Part shown: one piece after another, positions 44,154 through 52,085 of the stretch
Layout: every line of letters begins with the position of its first letter
How positions within the stretch are numbered: position 1 is the first letter of the stretch
From: JBCBSZ01 sp039185015
GTDB taxonomy: Bacteria; Actinomycetota; Acidimicrobiia; Acidimicrobiales; Poriferisodalaceae
DNA length: 64,000 nucleotides
Reading direction: 5' to 3'
Assembly: GCA_039185015.1 (NCBI GenBank)
Contig: JBCDAU010000026.1
Span: 11,529 to 75,528, forward strand
Position numbers and translations under genes: made by a program
Notes under the pieces: model-generated
Databases searched by the model: none
What the model was told of the DNA's origin: nothing
What the model saw: the letters and a program-made list of their open reading frames with translations, nothing else

Positions 44154-44159
44154 AGTATA
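44154..44159 (-). promoter_or_regulatory. -10 element for the small HTH gene
   Basis: TATACT on the minus strand, near-consensus, 6 nt before ATG 44147, so a leaderless mRNA is expected. Confidence 0.6.
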
Positions 44160-44174
44160 GGCAGCACGCTGGCT

Positions 44175-44214
44175 GTCTACGGGTGTCGACAACGTGTCGT
44201 CTTGACCCGTAGAC
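44175..44214. promoter_or_regulatory. Nested inverted repeat in a divergent promoter region
   Basis: GTCTACGGGT (44175-44184) and ACCCGTAGAC (44205-44214) are perfect 10-bp inverted copies 20 bp apart. The spacer contains a second palindrome CGACA-ACG-TGTCG (44187-44199). The right arm overlaps the plus-strand -10 TAGACT. Likely operator for a dimeric regulator, the small HTH protein next door being the first candidate. Confidence 0.6.
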
Positions 44215-44215
44215 T
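44210..44215 (+). promoter_or_regulatory. -10 element for the SEC-C aminopeptidase gene
   Basis: TAGACT ends 7 nt before ATG 44223, overlapping the right arm of the inverted repeat. Leaderless transcription, repressible from the repeat, is inferred. Confidence 0.5.
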
Positions 44216-44222
44216 CCTCGAC

Positions 44223-45215
44223 ATGGGTCGACCCGGTCGCAGGAAGTCCAACGAGCCGTGCTGGTGCGGTTCGGGCCGCAAGCTCAAGCGTTGCCATCTC
44301 GACCCACGGGCGCTCCGACGCCCACGCGTCGGGCTCGGATCGATCTCCCCGCTGCGCCCGGTGCCGGCCGGGATCGAGCGTCCGGACTACGTCACCACAG
44401 GCCGCGTCGGCACGCCGAGGGGGCCGCAGGTCCATGACGCTGCCTCGCTGGAGCGGATGCGCCGAGCCGGTGCCGCGGCTGCCGAGGTGCTCCTCCACAC
44501 CGGTGACCACGTCGCTGTGGGGGTGACGACCGATCACCTCGACGAGGTCGCTCACCAGCGGTTCATCGAGCTCGGCGCCTACCCGAGCACGCTCGGCTAC
44601 CGCGGGTTCCCGAAGTCGATCTGCACCTCGGTGAACGGCGTCATCTGCCACGGCATCCCGGACGATCGCCCCCTCCGCGATGGCGACGTCGTCAACGTCG
44701 ACGTCACCGCCTACGTGGGCGGGGTCCACGGCGACACCTCCGCGACCTTCGTGGCCGGCGAGGCGGCCGAGCCCGTCCACGCTCTGGTCGACGCCACCCG
44801 GCGAGCGACGCTCCGAGGCATCGCCGCGATCGAGCCCGGTGCGCCGCTGCGAGTGGTCGCCGAGGCGATCGAGCCCTGGGTGTGGTCGAGGGGGTACGCC
44901 GTCGTGCGGGAGTACGGCGGCCATGGGATCGGGGCCACCTTCCACGCAGCGCCGCACGTCGATCACGGCCTGCAGCACCCGTCCGGCTTCGTGCTCGAAC
45001 CCGGGATGTCGCTCACGGTCGAGCCGATGCTCCTCGCCGGACGGACGAGCTTCACGACGGCACCCGACGGGTGGACCGAGTGGATCGATGACGACCTGGT
45101 GTCGGCCCAGTTCGAGCACACCGTCGTCGTCACCGGCGACGGTGTGGACATCCTCACGGTGACCTCGGACGGGCGCAGCGCCGCCGGTACCCTCGCCGAT
45201 CTCGTCGTCTCCTAG
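44223..45215 (+). CDS. map: Type I methionine aminopeptidase with N-terminal SEC-C zinc motif
   Basis: 330 aa. An N-terminal SEC-C motif (EPCWCGSGRKLKRCH, residues about 11-25) is followed by a M24A catalytic domain of about 250 aa. Metal ligands are visible in VVNVDVTAYVGGVHGDTSAT (two Asp), GGHGIGATFHAAPHV (His), LTVEPMLL (Glu) and AQFEHTVVV (Glu). It removes N-terminal Met from nascent proteins; the SEC-C motif probably docks on the ribosome. Its stop overlaps a possible GTG of dtd. Confidence 0.93.
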   Translation: MGRPGRRKSNEPCWCGSGRKLKRCHLDPRALRRPRVGLGSISPLRPVPAGIERPDYVTTGRVGTPRGPQVHDAASLERMRRAGAAAAEVLLHTGDHVAVGVTTDHLDEVAHQRFIELGAYPSTLGYRGFPKSICTSVNGVICHGIPDDRPLRDGDVVNVDVTAYVGGVHGDTSATFVAGEAAEPVHALVDATRRATLRGIAAIEPGAPLRVVAEAIEPWVWSRGYAVVREYGGHGIGATFHAAPHVDHGLQHPSGFVLEPGMSLTVEPMLLAGRTSFTTAPDGWTEWIDDDLVSAQFEHTVVVTGDGVDILTVTSDGRSAAGTLADLVVS

Positions 45216-45226
45216 TGTCGCCGCTC

Positions 45227-45676
45227 GTGCGGAGCGTCGTGCAGCGGGTGTCCTGGGCTCGGGTGAGGGTCGACGGCGAGGTCGTCGGTGAGATCGGACC
45301 GGGGCTGTGCGCCCTCGTCGGGGTCACCCACGACGACGACGAGCCGCAGGCCGCCAGGCTGGCCGACAAGCTGTGGAACCTGCGGGTGTTCGACGACGAG
45401 GACGGCGTCCCCAATCGCTCGTTGGCCGACACGACGGGCGAGGTGCTGGTCGTCAGTCAGTTCACCCTCTACGGCGACACCAGGAAGGGCCGACGGCCCT
45501 CCTACGTCGGCGCCGCCCGCCCGGAGCAGGCCGAGCCGCTCATCGAGTCGGTGGTCGGGGCGTTGCGCGGCCTCGGGGCCACCGTCGCCACGGGGCGCTT
45601 CCGCACCGACATGAAGGTGGAGCTGGAGAACGACGGTCCGTTCACGCTCCTGCTCGAGACCGGACACGCGACCTGA
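45227..45676 (+). CDS. dtd: D-aminoacyl-tRNA deacylase
   Basis: 149 aa from GTG 45227, which begins VRSVVQRVS like the family; GTG 45215 overlaps the map stop and adds four residues. Signature SQFTLYGDTRKGRRPSYVGA and C-terminal FRTDMKVELENDGPFTLLLE (the Gly/Pro cross-subunit motif is present). Removes D-amino acids from mischarged tRNA. Its end overlaps the convergent Lnt-like gene by 35 bp. Confidence 0.93.
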   Translation: MRSVVQRVSWARVRVDGEVVGEIGPGLCALVGVTHDDDEPQAARLADKLWNLRVFDDEDGVPNRSLADTTGEVLVVSQFTLYGDTRKGRRPSYVGAARPEQAEPLIESVVGALRGLGATVATGRFRTDMKVELENDGPFTLLLETGHAT

Positions 45677-47120
45677 GGCGTTCGAGTCGGTCGGGCAGGT
45701 CCGGCGCCATCCACCAGGCCGCCAGCCAGCCGATGAGGGCGAGCCAGAGCAGCGGCACCCGTCCCCACGTGGTCGTCCAGGTGTCGCCGTCGCGCAGCTC
45801 GATGGTGGCGTAGAGCACCCGCTGCTCACGCAGCCCGGTGCGGGCGATGACGTCGCCATCGGCGTCGACGACGGCGGAGTAGCCGGTCGGTGCGGCCTGC
45901 AGCACCCAGCGGCCGCCCTCCACGGCCCGCAGCCGGCTCGACGCCAGCGTCTGCTCGGGCACCCGCGTGTCGGGATACGACGACGCGTTCGTCGGTCCGA
46001 GGATGGCCAGACCCCCGTCGGCGTTCCCCGTGCGGGCCCGCCTCGGGAAGAACAGCTCGAAGCTGATCACGCTCGTGAAGCGACCGACCGGCGTGTCGAT
46101 CGCCGCGGGGTTCTCGCCCACGACCGCGTCTCGGGGGACCAGCGACCTGACGTCGCCGACCACGGCCTCGATCAGGCCGCGGAAGGGGATGAACTCGCCG
46201 AACGGGACCCGGTTGACCTTCTCGTACCGGCTCTGCTCACCCTCGGCGGTGAAGACCAGGGCGGAGTTGCGGAAGCGGTCGCCCTCCCGCTCGATCGCCC
46301 CCGTGACGAGCACGGCGCCGAGCTCCCCGGACAGTGCCGACAGCTCCAGGCCGAGTGGGCTGCCGTCGAGCGGTCCGTCGACGGAGGCGACGTTCTCGGG
46401 CCAGAGGATGAGGTCGACGGGCCGGTCGATGGTGCGCGTGGCCTCGAGGTGCCGCTCGATGGGTCGGGCCTCGTCGGTGTCGCGGGCCCGGGTGCCGAGC
46501 GGGCCGCCGCCCTGGACGATCGCGACGTCGATCTCGTCGACGACCTCGGAACCGGGGTCGACGGCTGCGATGCCGAGGGTCGCGAGGACGATCGCGGTCG
46601 CGACGCCGGCGGTCCGCCAGCGCCGTTCCGCCGCTGCGGCCAGCGCGACGCCGAGGACGCCCAGGATCGTGACGACGCCGAGCGCCGTGGCGATCGAGGC
46701 GATCTGGAGCAGGGGACCGCCGACCTGGCCGAGCGCCAGGTTCGACAGGGGCACCCCGCCCCACGGCCAGCTCCAGCGGAAGGCCGTCGTGAGGGTCAGC
46801 GCGGCGACGAACCCGACGTCGCGCAACGGACCCCGACCGGGTCCGGTGGCGAGCACCACGCCGTCCAGCGCGGCGACGATGGGGATCAGGAGCAGGGCAG
46901 CGGGGTGCAACGACCAGACCCAGCTCAGCGTGAGCGAGTAGTGGACCGCCATCGCCACGGCCACGACGCCGAGGCGTGAGCGATACGGCCGGTCGCGCAG
47001 CTCGACGACGAGCAGCGCGATGCCGATCGGGGCGAGCGGCCAGACGCCCCACGGGGGCGTCGCGAAGGCGAGTGCGAGGCCGGCTCCGACGCGGCGGAGC
47101 AGCGGCACCACGTCGGTCAC
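45642..47120 (-). CDS. lnt: Apolipoprotein N-acyltransferase-like protein with Ser at the Cys position
   Basis: 492 aa from GTG 47120, overlapping the sortase stop by 4 bp. The N half has about six membrane helices; the C half is a nitrilase-fold domain. Catalytic Glu in WPENV (E242) and Lys in RYEKVNRVPFGEF (K301) are present. In the position of the essential Cys (ICYE in the family) the sequence reads ISFE (S353). Activity as N-acyltransferase is therefore uncertain. Length and topology are normal. It follows a lipoprotein-type sortase in a heme operon. Confidence 0.85.
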   Translation of the reverse strand: MTDVVPLLRRVGAGLALAFATPPWGVWPLAPIGIALLVVELRDRPYRSRLGVVAVAMAVHYSLTLSWVWSLHPAALLLIPIVAALDGVVLATGPGRGPLRDVGFVAALTLTTAFRWSWPWGGVPLSNLALGQVGGPLLQIASIATALGVVTILGVLGVALAAAAERRWRTAGVATAIVLATLGIAAVDPGSEVVDEIDVAIVQGGGPLGTRARDTDEARPIERHLEATRTIDRPVDLILWPENVASVDGPLDGSPLGLELSALSGELGAVLVTGAIEREGDRFRNSALVFTAEGEQSRYEKVNRVPFGEFIPFRGLIEAVVGDVRSLVPRDAVVGENPAAIDTPVGRFTSVISFELFFPRRARTGNADGGLAILGPTNASSYPDTRVPEQTLASSRLRAVEGGRWVLQAAPTGYSAVVDADGDVIARTGLREQRVLYATIELRDGDTWTTTWGRVPLLWLALIGWLAAWWMAPDLPDRLERLRSRVRSRAGA

Positions 47121-47872
47121 GCCGCGGCGGGCTCCAGGTCGACGGTGGCGTCGGGGTCGAGGTCGAGGTGGACGACGTAGCGGTACTCGGCCGAGCCCGG
47201 CGGATGGCAGGCGAACAACGTGGCGGTGTGGCCCGGCGTCTGGTCGACGATGTGCAGGCCTCGGGGCGTGACGACCTCGTCGCCGGCGACGACGTAGACG
47301 TGCACCTCGCCGTCGGTCTCGAAGATCACCTGGTCGCCCGGCGCGAGCCGGTCGATGTCGCGGAACGGTGCCCCATGGGTCGTGCGATGGCCGGCGATCA
47401 CGACGTTGCCGAAGCCGCCCGGAGCGGCAGTGCCCGGCCAATGGCTCGGACCTCGGTCGATGTTGTAGAGCGAGATGCCCTGGTGGAGCGTCTGGTCGAT
47501 GCCCAGCGCGGGGATCACGATGCGACCGAGGTCGACGAGCTCCTCGTCGAAGTAGGCCTGCGTCGGTGCCGGGGCGGGGACCGGGAGCGCAGCGACGATG
47601 CCGTCACGGATCGCCTGGGCGGTGGCGACACCGAGCTGGCCGGCCGAGCCGGTACGGGCGACCACGGCACCGTCACGAAGCCGCTGGCTGAGCGTTCCGA
47701 CGACGACCGGCTGCTCGACGACCGCCTCCTGCACCACCGCGGGAGCGTCCGAGAGCGCGGCGATCGCCTCGTCGGCCGCCCTGGGAGCAGCCACGTCGAC
47801 GTCGACCGAACGGCCGCACGCGCTCAGCAGCGCGGCGAGGCCGAGGGCGACGACGACCGGGTTCCTCCGCAT
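47117..47872 (-). CDS. Lipoprotein-anchored sortase (class E-like)
   Basis: 251 aa, ATG 47872 overlapping the oxidase stop. Signal peptide with lipobox LLSAC (Cys 19) instead of the usual N-terminal helix. Sortase domain at about 110-240: catalytic His162 in VIAGHRTTHGAP, Cys222 in TATLFACHPPGSAEYR and Arg231. It attaches surface proteins to the cell wall or joins pilins; no LPxTG substrate is encoded nearby. Its place between heme and Lnt genes is peculiar. Confidence 0.9.
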   Translation of the reverse strand: MRRNPVVVALGLAALLSACGRSVDVDVAAPRAADEAIAALSDAPAVVQEAVVEQPVVVGTLSQRLRDGAVVARTGSAGQLGVATAQAIRDGIVAALPVPAPAPTQAYFDEELVDLGRIVIPALGIDQTLHQGISLYNIDRGPSHWPGTAAPGGFGNVVIAGHRTTHGAPFRDIDRLAPGDQVIFETDGEVHVYVVAGDEVVTPRGLHIVDQTPGHTATLFACHPPGSAEYRYVVHLDLDPDATVDLEPAAA

Positions 47873-49266
47873 CAGCTCTGCCTCTCAGCCATCGAGGCCA
47901 GCACTCGGCCCGCGGCCTCACCACCTTGCCGGATGCAGGCCGGGATGCCCAGCCCCTCGTACGACGCCCCAGCGAGCTCGACACCGGGCAGTTCCTCACG
48001 GAGCGCGCGGCGAGCGTCGGCGACCCGGGCGGCGTGGCCGGGTTCATATTGCGGGAAGGCGTCGATCCATCGCACGACGCGGGCGGCGAGCGGGGACCCC
48101 TCGAGGCCGATCGTCTCGGCGAGCTCGGCCGCGACCGAGCGGACCAGCTCGTCGTCGTCGAGCTCGAGCCCACGGGTGTGGCCGAACCGCCCCACCGACG
48201 CGCGCAGCACGACGTGGTCGGGACCGGCCCACGACGGCCACTTGTTGGAGCCGAACGACACGGCCGTGACGAGCCGGTCCTCACCGACTCGGGGGAACAG
48301 CAGGCCCGAGCCGCCGGGCGGGCGGTGCAGCGATGCCGGGTCGACGGCGAGGATGACCATCGCCACCGATGCGCTCCGGACCCGACGCAGAGCGTCCGCT
48401 GCGGCCGGTGCCGTCGAGCCGATGAGCTTGGCGGTCGAACGTGCCGGGAGCGCGGCGACGACGTGGGAGGCGAGGACGTCGCCGGTCTCGCACTGCACGA
48501 GCGTCCCGGCGCCGGCCGGGTTGAGCATCGTGGCCTCGTCGCCGAGGTGGATCCGGACACCGGACCGCCGGACCTCGTCGGCGAGGCGGTCGACCAGCGC
48601 GCCGAGTCCGTCCCGCAGCGACCAGAACACCGGCCCGCTTGCGGTGGTCGCCGCTCTCGACCGCTGGCGTCGCAGGCCGACGAGGAGGCTGCGCGAGTCC
48701 TCGGCCGCCGAGTGGAGCTGGGGAGCGGTGGCGGCGGCGGACAGACCGTCGGCCGAACCGGCGTTGATGCCGCCGACGAGCGGATCGACGAGGCGTTCGC
48801 ACACCTGGTCGCCGAAGCGGCTCCGGACGAGGTCGCCGACCGCCGGGTCGTCGCCGAGGCGTTGGCGGGGCCGGACGAGGTCGAGGCCGGCTCGGAGCGC
48901 ACCGCCGGTCGACAGCAGCCCGGTGCGTAGCAGCGGCATGACCTTGGAGGGCGCGCCGAGCACCAGGTCGGTCGGCAGCTCGTGGGGACGGCCCTGCCAC
49001 CAGACGTGCGCTGCACTTGTCGCCGGGTTGACGAGGTCGTCGTCGAGGCCGAGGTCGGTGCACAGCTCGCGCGCCCAGGGCACGCGTCCGAGGAACATGT
49101 CGGGACCGTGCTCGACGGGACGGCCGAGCATCGTGCCCGTCTCGATGCATCCGCCCAGGCGGTCGGAGCGCTCGAGGAGGGCGACCTCGGCGCCTGCGGA
49201 GGCGAGCCGGTAGGCAGCGGTCAGGCCGGTGATGCCTCCGCCGAGGACGACGACCGGCGGGCTCAT
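47872..49266 (-). CDS. hemG: Protoporphyrinogen/coproporphyrinogen oxidase (FAD)
   Basis: 464 aa from ATG 49266. N-terminal FAD-binding motif VVLGGGITGLTAAYRLASAG with LLERSDRLGGCIET, C-terminal FAD region YEGLGIPACIRQGGEAAGRV. HemY/CgoX type, oxygen-dependent. In Gram-positive actinobacteria this enzyme usually makes coproporphyrin III. It overlaps neighbours by 4 bp on both sides (ATGA), between a ferrochelatase-like gene and the sortase. Confidence 0.92.
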   Translation of the reverse strand: MSPPVVVLGGGITGLTAAYRLASAGAEVALLERSDRLGGCIETGTMLGRPVEHGPDMFLGRVPWARELCTDLGLDDDLVNPATSAAHVWWQGRPHELPTDLVLGAPSKVMPLLRTGLLSTGGALRAGLDLVRPRQRLGDDPAVGDLVRSRFGDQVCERLVDPLVGGINAGSADGLSAAATAPQLHSAAEDSRSLLVGLRRQRSRAATTASGPVFWSLRDGLGALVDRLADEVRRSGVRIHLGDEATMLNPAGAGTLVQCETGDVLASHVVAALPARSTAKLIGSTAPAAADALRRVRSASVAMVILAVDPASLHRPPGGSGLLFPRVGEDRLVTAVSFGSNKWPSWAGPDHVVLRASVGRFGHTRGLELDDDELVRSVAAELAETIGLEGSPLAARVVRWIDAFPQYEPGHAARVADARRALREELPGVELAGASYEGLGIPACIRQGGEAAGRVLASMAERQS

Positions 49267-49910
49267 GCGGCGGCCTCGACCAACCTGGCGGCGAGCGCGT
49301 CGAGGACGCTCCCGTCGGTATCGGCCCGCGAGGCGGTCTCGACGGTCAACCCGGCCGCTTCGCCGCGCTCCTGCGCGGCCACGACACCGGGGTGGTCGGC
49401 ATCGACGCCGACGGGCACGACGACGACTCGATTCGTGCGCCCGAGGTCGGCGAGGCCGCCGATGACCTCGATGGTGCGGACGCCGTAGTCGTCGGCCGGC
49501 GAGTCGGGTTCCCAGGCGATGGCCGCCGCGGCCCAGGGGTCGAGACCGGCTGCTTCGACGGCCTCCCGGCCGAAGCGGTCGACATCGTCGATCAGCTCGC
49601 CTTCGTCCCGGGTGGTCGTCGCCGGAAACGCCGGTACGACGAGCACGGCCTTGGCGTCGGCGCCGGACGCGGCGGTGAGCCGATCGGCCACGGCCTGTCG
49701 CAGCTCCGGGAGGTCGTCCCAGCGGACGAGGACGCGCCCGCCGGTCGCCGCGAGGCGGGCCTCCTGGTCGGCGAACGGGCTGGAGGGCACGACGATGCGG
49801 GTGTCGCCGTCGGTACCGATCGATGTGGCGAGATCGAGTCGCTCCGCGAGCCGGGCGGCGAGGGTGCGGGCCCGTCGCTCGTCGCGGCCCAGCACGCTGA
49901 CCTCGGTCAC
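49263..49910 (-). CDS. Half-size ferrochelatase-like protein, catalytic residues absent
   Basis: 215 aa from GTG 49910, against about 310-370 aa in ferrochelatases. The C-terminal segment RVVVVPVGVDADHPGVVAAQ aligns with the ferrochelatase signature 'vv..PvGFvsDH.EVl', and the end TDGSVLDALAARLVEA also fits. The Glu after DH is Gly-like (DHPG), and where ferrochelatase has the catalytic His (TAHS) the sequence is VVPAFPATT. It sits between hemE and hemG, where the chelatase is expected. It may be a degenerate chelatase turned scaffold or a distinct chelatase form. Confidence 0.6.
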   Translation of the reverse strand: MTEVSVLGRDERRARTLAARLAERLDLATSIGTDGDTRIVVPSSPFADQEARLAATGGRVLVRWDDLPELRQAVADRLTAASGADAKAVLVVPAFPATTTRDEGELIDDVDRFGREAVEAAGLDPWAAAAIAWEPDSPADDYGVRTIEVIGGLADLGRTNRVVVVPVGVDADHPGVVAAQERGEAAGLTVETASRADTDGSVLDALAARLVEAAA

Positions 49911-50962
49911 GACCGGTCTCCGTGCACGATCTCGACGACGCGACGGAGGGCGGCGGGATCGGTCTCGGGCAGCACGCCGTGACCGAGGTTGAAGATGTGG
50001 CCGGGCCGGCCGTCGTTCCGGGCGAGGACGTCGCGCGTCGCGGCCTCGACCACGGGGATCGGCGCCAGGCACACAGCGGGGTCGAGGTTGCCCTGCACCG
50101 CCGTGTCGCCGACCCGGTCGCGGGCGAGGTCGAGCGGCACCCGCCAGTCGATGCCGACGATGTCGGGACCGGTGTCGGCGATGAGGCCCAGCAGCTCACC
50201 GGTGCCGACGCCGAAGTGGGCCCTCGGGACCCCGAGATCGGCGACGCGCTCGAAGATCGCCCGGGTGTGGGGCGCGACGTGGGTGGCGTAGGTGGCCGGG
50301 TCGAGCGCACCGGCCCAGCTGTCGAAGAGCTGGAGGGCCGAGGCGCCGTTGACGACCTGGAGTCGGAGGAACTCGACCGCGATGTCGGCGATGCGTTCGC
50401 ACAACTCGTGCCAGAGCTTGGGCTCGCCGAGCATCATCGCCTTGGTGCGACCGTGTGTGCGGCTCGGGCGGCCCTCGATCAGGTAGCTCGCGAGCGTGAA
50501 GGGCGCGCCGGCGAAGCCGAGCAGGGGGACCGGGAGCTCGCGGGCGAGGATCCGGACGGTCTCGGTGACGTGCTGGACGTCGCCCGGCTCCATCGGTCGG
50601 AGGCGGGCGAGGTCGGCGGCCGAGCGGATCGGCGGGTCGGTGACCGGACCGACCCCCGGCTCGATGTCGACGCCGACGCCGATGGCGGCGAGCGGCGTGA
50701 CGATGTCGGAGTAGAGCACCGCGGCGTCGACGCCGTAGCGGCGGACCGGCTGCAGCGTGATCTCGGCGGCGAGGTCGGGCACCTGGATCGTGTCGAGGAT
50801 CGAGCCCGGCCGGCGGACCTCGTGGTACTCGGGCAGGTGTCTGCCCGCCTGACGCTGGAACCAGACCGGCGTCGTCGGCGACGGTTTCCCCGTCGCCGCG
50901 AGGAGGTACGGGGCGTCACCGAACGTGTGGAACGGGTGGTCGGCCGCCAGCGCACTGCTCAC
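49907..50962 (-). CDS. hemE: Uroporphyrinogen decarboxylase
   Basis: 351 aa, GTG start. Signatures PVWFQRQAGRHLPEYHEVR, YGVDAAVLYSDIVTPLAAIG, GFAGAPFTLASYLIEG, LQLFDSWAGALDP, VQGNLDPAVCLAP and FNLGHGVLPETDPAALRRVV cover the whole family. It decarboxylates uroporphyrinogen III to coproporphyrinogen III. First gene of the operon; TACGGT lies 7 nt upstream. Confidence 0.96.
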   Translation of the reverse strand: MSSALAADHPFHTFGDAPYLLAATGKPSPTTPVWFQRQAGRHLPEYHEVRRPGSILDTIQVPDLAAEITLQPVRRYGVDAAVLYSDIVTPLAAIGVGVDIEPGVGPVTDPPIRSAADLARLRPMEPGDVQHVTETVRILARELPVPLLGFAGAPFTLASYLIEGRPSRTHGRTKAMMLGEPKLWHELCERIADIAVEFLRLQVVNGASALQLFDSWAGALDPATYATHVAPHTRAIFERVADLGVPRAHFGVGTGELLGLIADTGPDIVGIDWRVPLDLARDRVGDTAVQGNLDPAVCLAPIPVVEAATRDVLARNDGRPGHIFNLGHGVLPETDPAALRRVVEIVHGDRS

Positions 50963-50969
50963 GCTCCGT

Positions 50970-50975
50970 ACCGTA
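50970..50975 (-). promoter_or_regulatory. -10 element of the heme operon
   Basis: TACGGT on the minus strand ends 7 nt before GTG 50962, with no ribosome site, so the operon transcript is probably leaderless. Confidence 0.5.
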
Positions 50976-51073
50976 TCGGTGGCCAGAGGTGTGGGTGCCC
51001 GACTCGGGGCGTTCCGTGCGTCACTGCCAGCGGAGCGCGGTCCGAGCCCCCTTGCGCGTTCCTGTCGGCGCCC

Positions 51074-51892
51074 CTACAACCCGTAGCCGAAGCGGGCGAG
51101 TCGGTCCCGGACGGCCGTCGGCACCCACGGGTTCACGGCGTCCATGGCCATCGCGTCGGGGCCGACGAGGTACCGGGCCCGGGGGCGCGAGCTGCCGATC
51201 GCCTTGGCCACGGTCTTCGCGACCGAGGCCGGGTCGCCCATGGCCCAGGTCGAGCGCTCGAGGGTCTGACGGGCGCGTGCGAAGGCGCTGTCGTAGCCCT
51301 GCCCCCGGTACCGCACGGCGTCGCGGTCGAGGTCGTCGAAGATGCTGGTGCGGAAGAAGCCCGGCTCGACGAGGACGACGTGGATGCCGTCGCCGGCGAC
51401 CTCCTGGCGCAGCGCGTCGGACACGGCCTCGAGCCCGTGTTTGGCCGCCTGGTACCAGCCGGTCATCGGCATGGTGATCCGACCGAGGATCGACGAGATC
51501 ATCACCACGTGGCCGCCGCCCCGCTCACGCTGGTGGGGGATGGCCGCCCGTGCGAGACGCACCGGCGCCAGCAGCATCGTGTCGATGAGCGCGGACGCGT
51601 CGGCGTCGTCGACGAGCTCGACCGGCGCCGACATGCCGTAGCCGGCGTTGTTGACGAGGGCGTCCGGGCGGATCTCGTCGATCAGCTCGGCGCCCCGCTC
51701 GGCATCGACGACGTCGAGCAGTCGGTGCTCGACCTCGACGCCGGCCTCGGCGGCGGCGTCGTGGAGCGGGGTGGCCTTCTCCTCGGACCGGACGGTCCCG
51801 ACGACGCGGTGCCCTCGCTTCGCCAGCTCGATCGCCGTGGCGAGGCCGAGCCCCGAGTTGGCGCCGGTGACCAGGCAGGTGCGATCGCTCAT
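51074..51892 (-). CDS. Short-chain dehydrogenase/reductase
   Basis: 272 aa from ATG 51892, with GAGGAAG upstream. Classical SDR: cofactor loop CLVTGANSGLGLATAIELAK (TGxxxGxG), NNAG in DALVNNAGYGMS, catalytic Ser in VVMISSILGRI and YxxxK in GWYQAAKHGLEAV. A C-terminal LVGPDAMAMD region resembles oxidoreductases of the retinol or 17-beta-HSD sort. NADP preference is suggested by Arg residues after strand 2 (TVRSEEK). Confidence 0.9.
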   Translation of the reverse strand: MSDRTCLVTGANSGLGLATAIELAKRGHRVVGTVRSEEKATPLHDAAAEAGVEVEHRLLDVVDAERGAELIDEIRPDALVNNAGYGMSAPVELVDDADASALIDTMLLAPVRLARAAIPHQRERGGGHVVMISSILGRITMPMTGWYQAAKHGLEAVSDALRQEVAGDGIHVVLVEPGFFRTSIFDDLDRDAVRYRGQGYDSAFARARQTLERSTWAMGDPASVAKTVAKAIGSSRPRARYLVGPDAMAMDAVNPWVPTAVRDRLARFGYGL

Positions 51893-52085
51893 CGCCACAG
51901 CTTCCTCGACGAGGCGGTCGCGGTGCGAGGCGGCAGTGCCCTGGCCCTGCCCCGAGCAGGCGACTCGATGGGAGCCCGCCAGCGCGGTCGTCCGACCACG
52001 CGAACGGCCTCGCTCGCATCTGGATCTCGCGCCCGCGCCGATAGCATCAACGGTTCCCTTCGATGCGGAGGAGCGCAGCACAACG

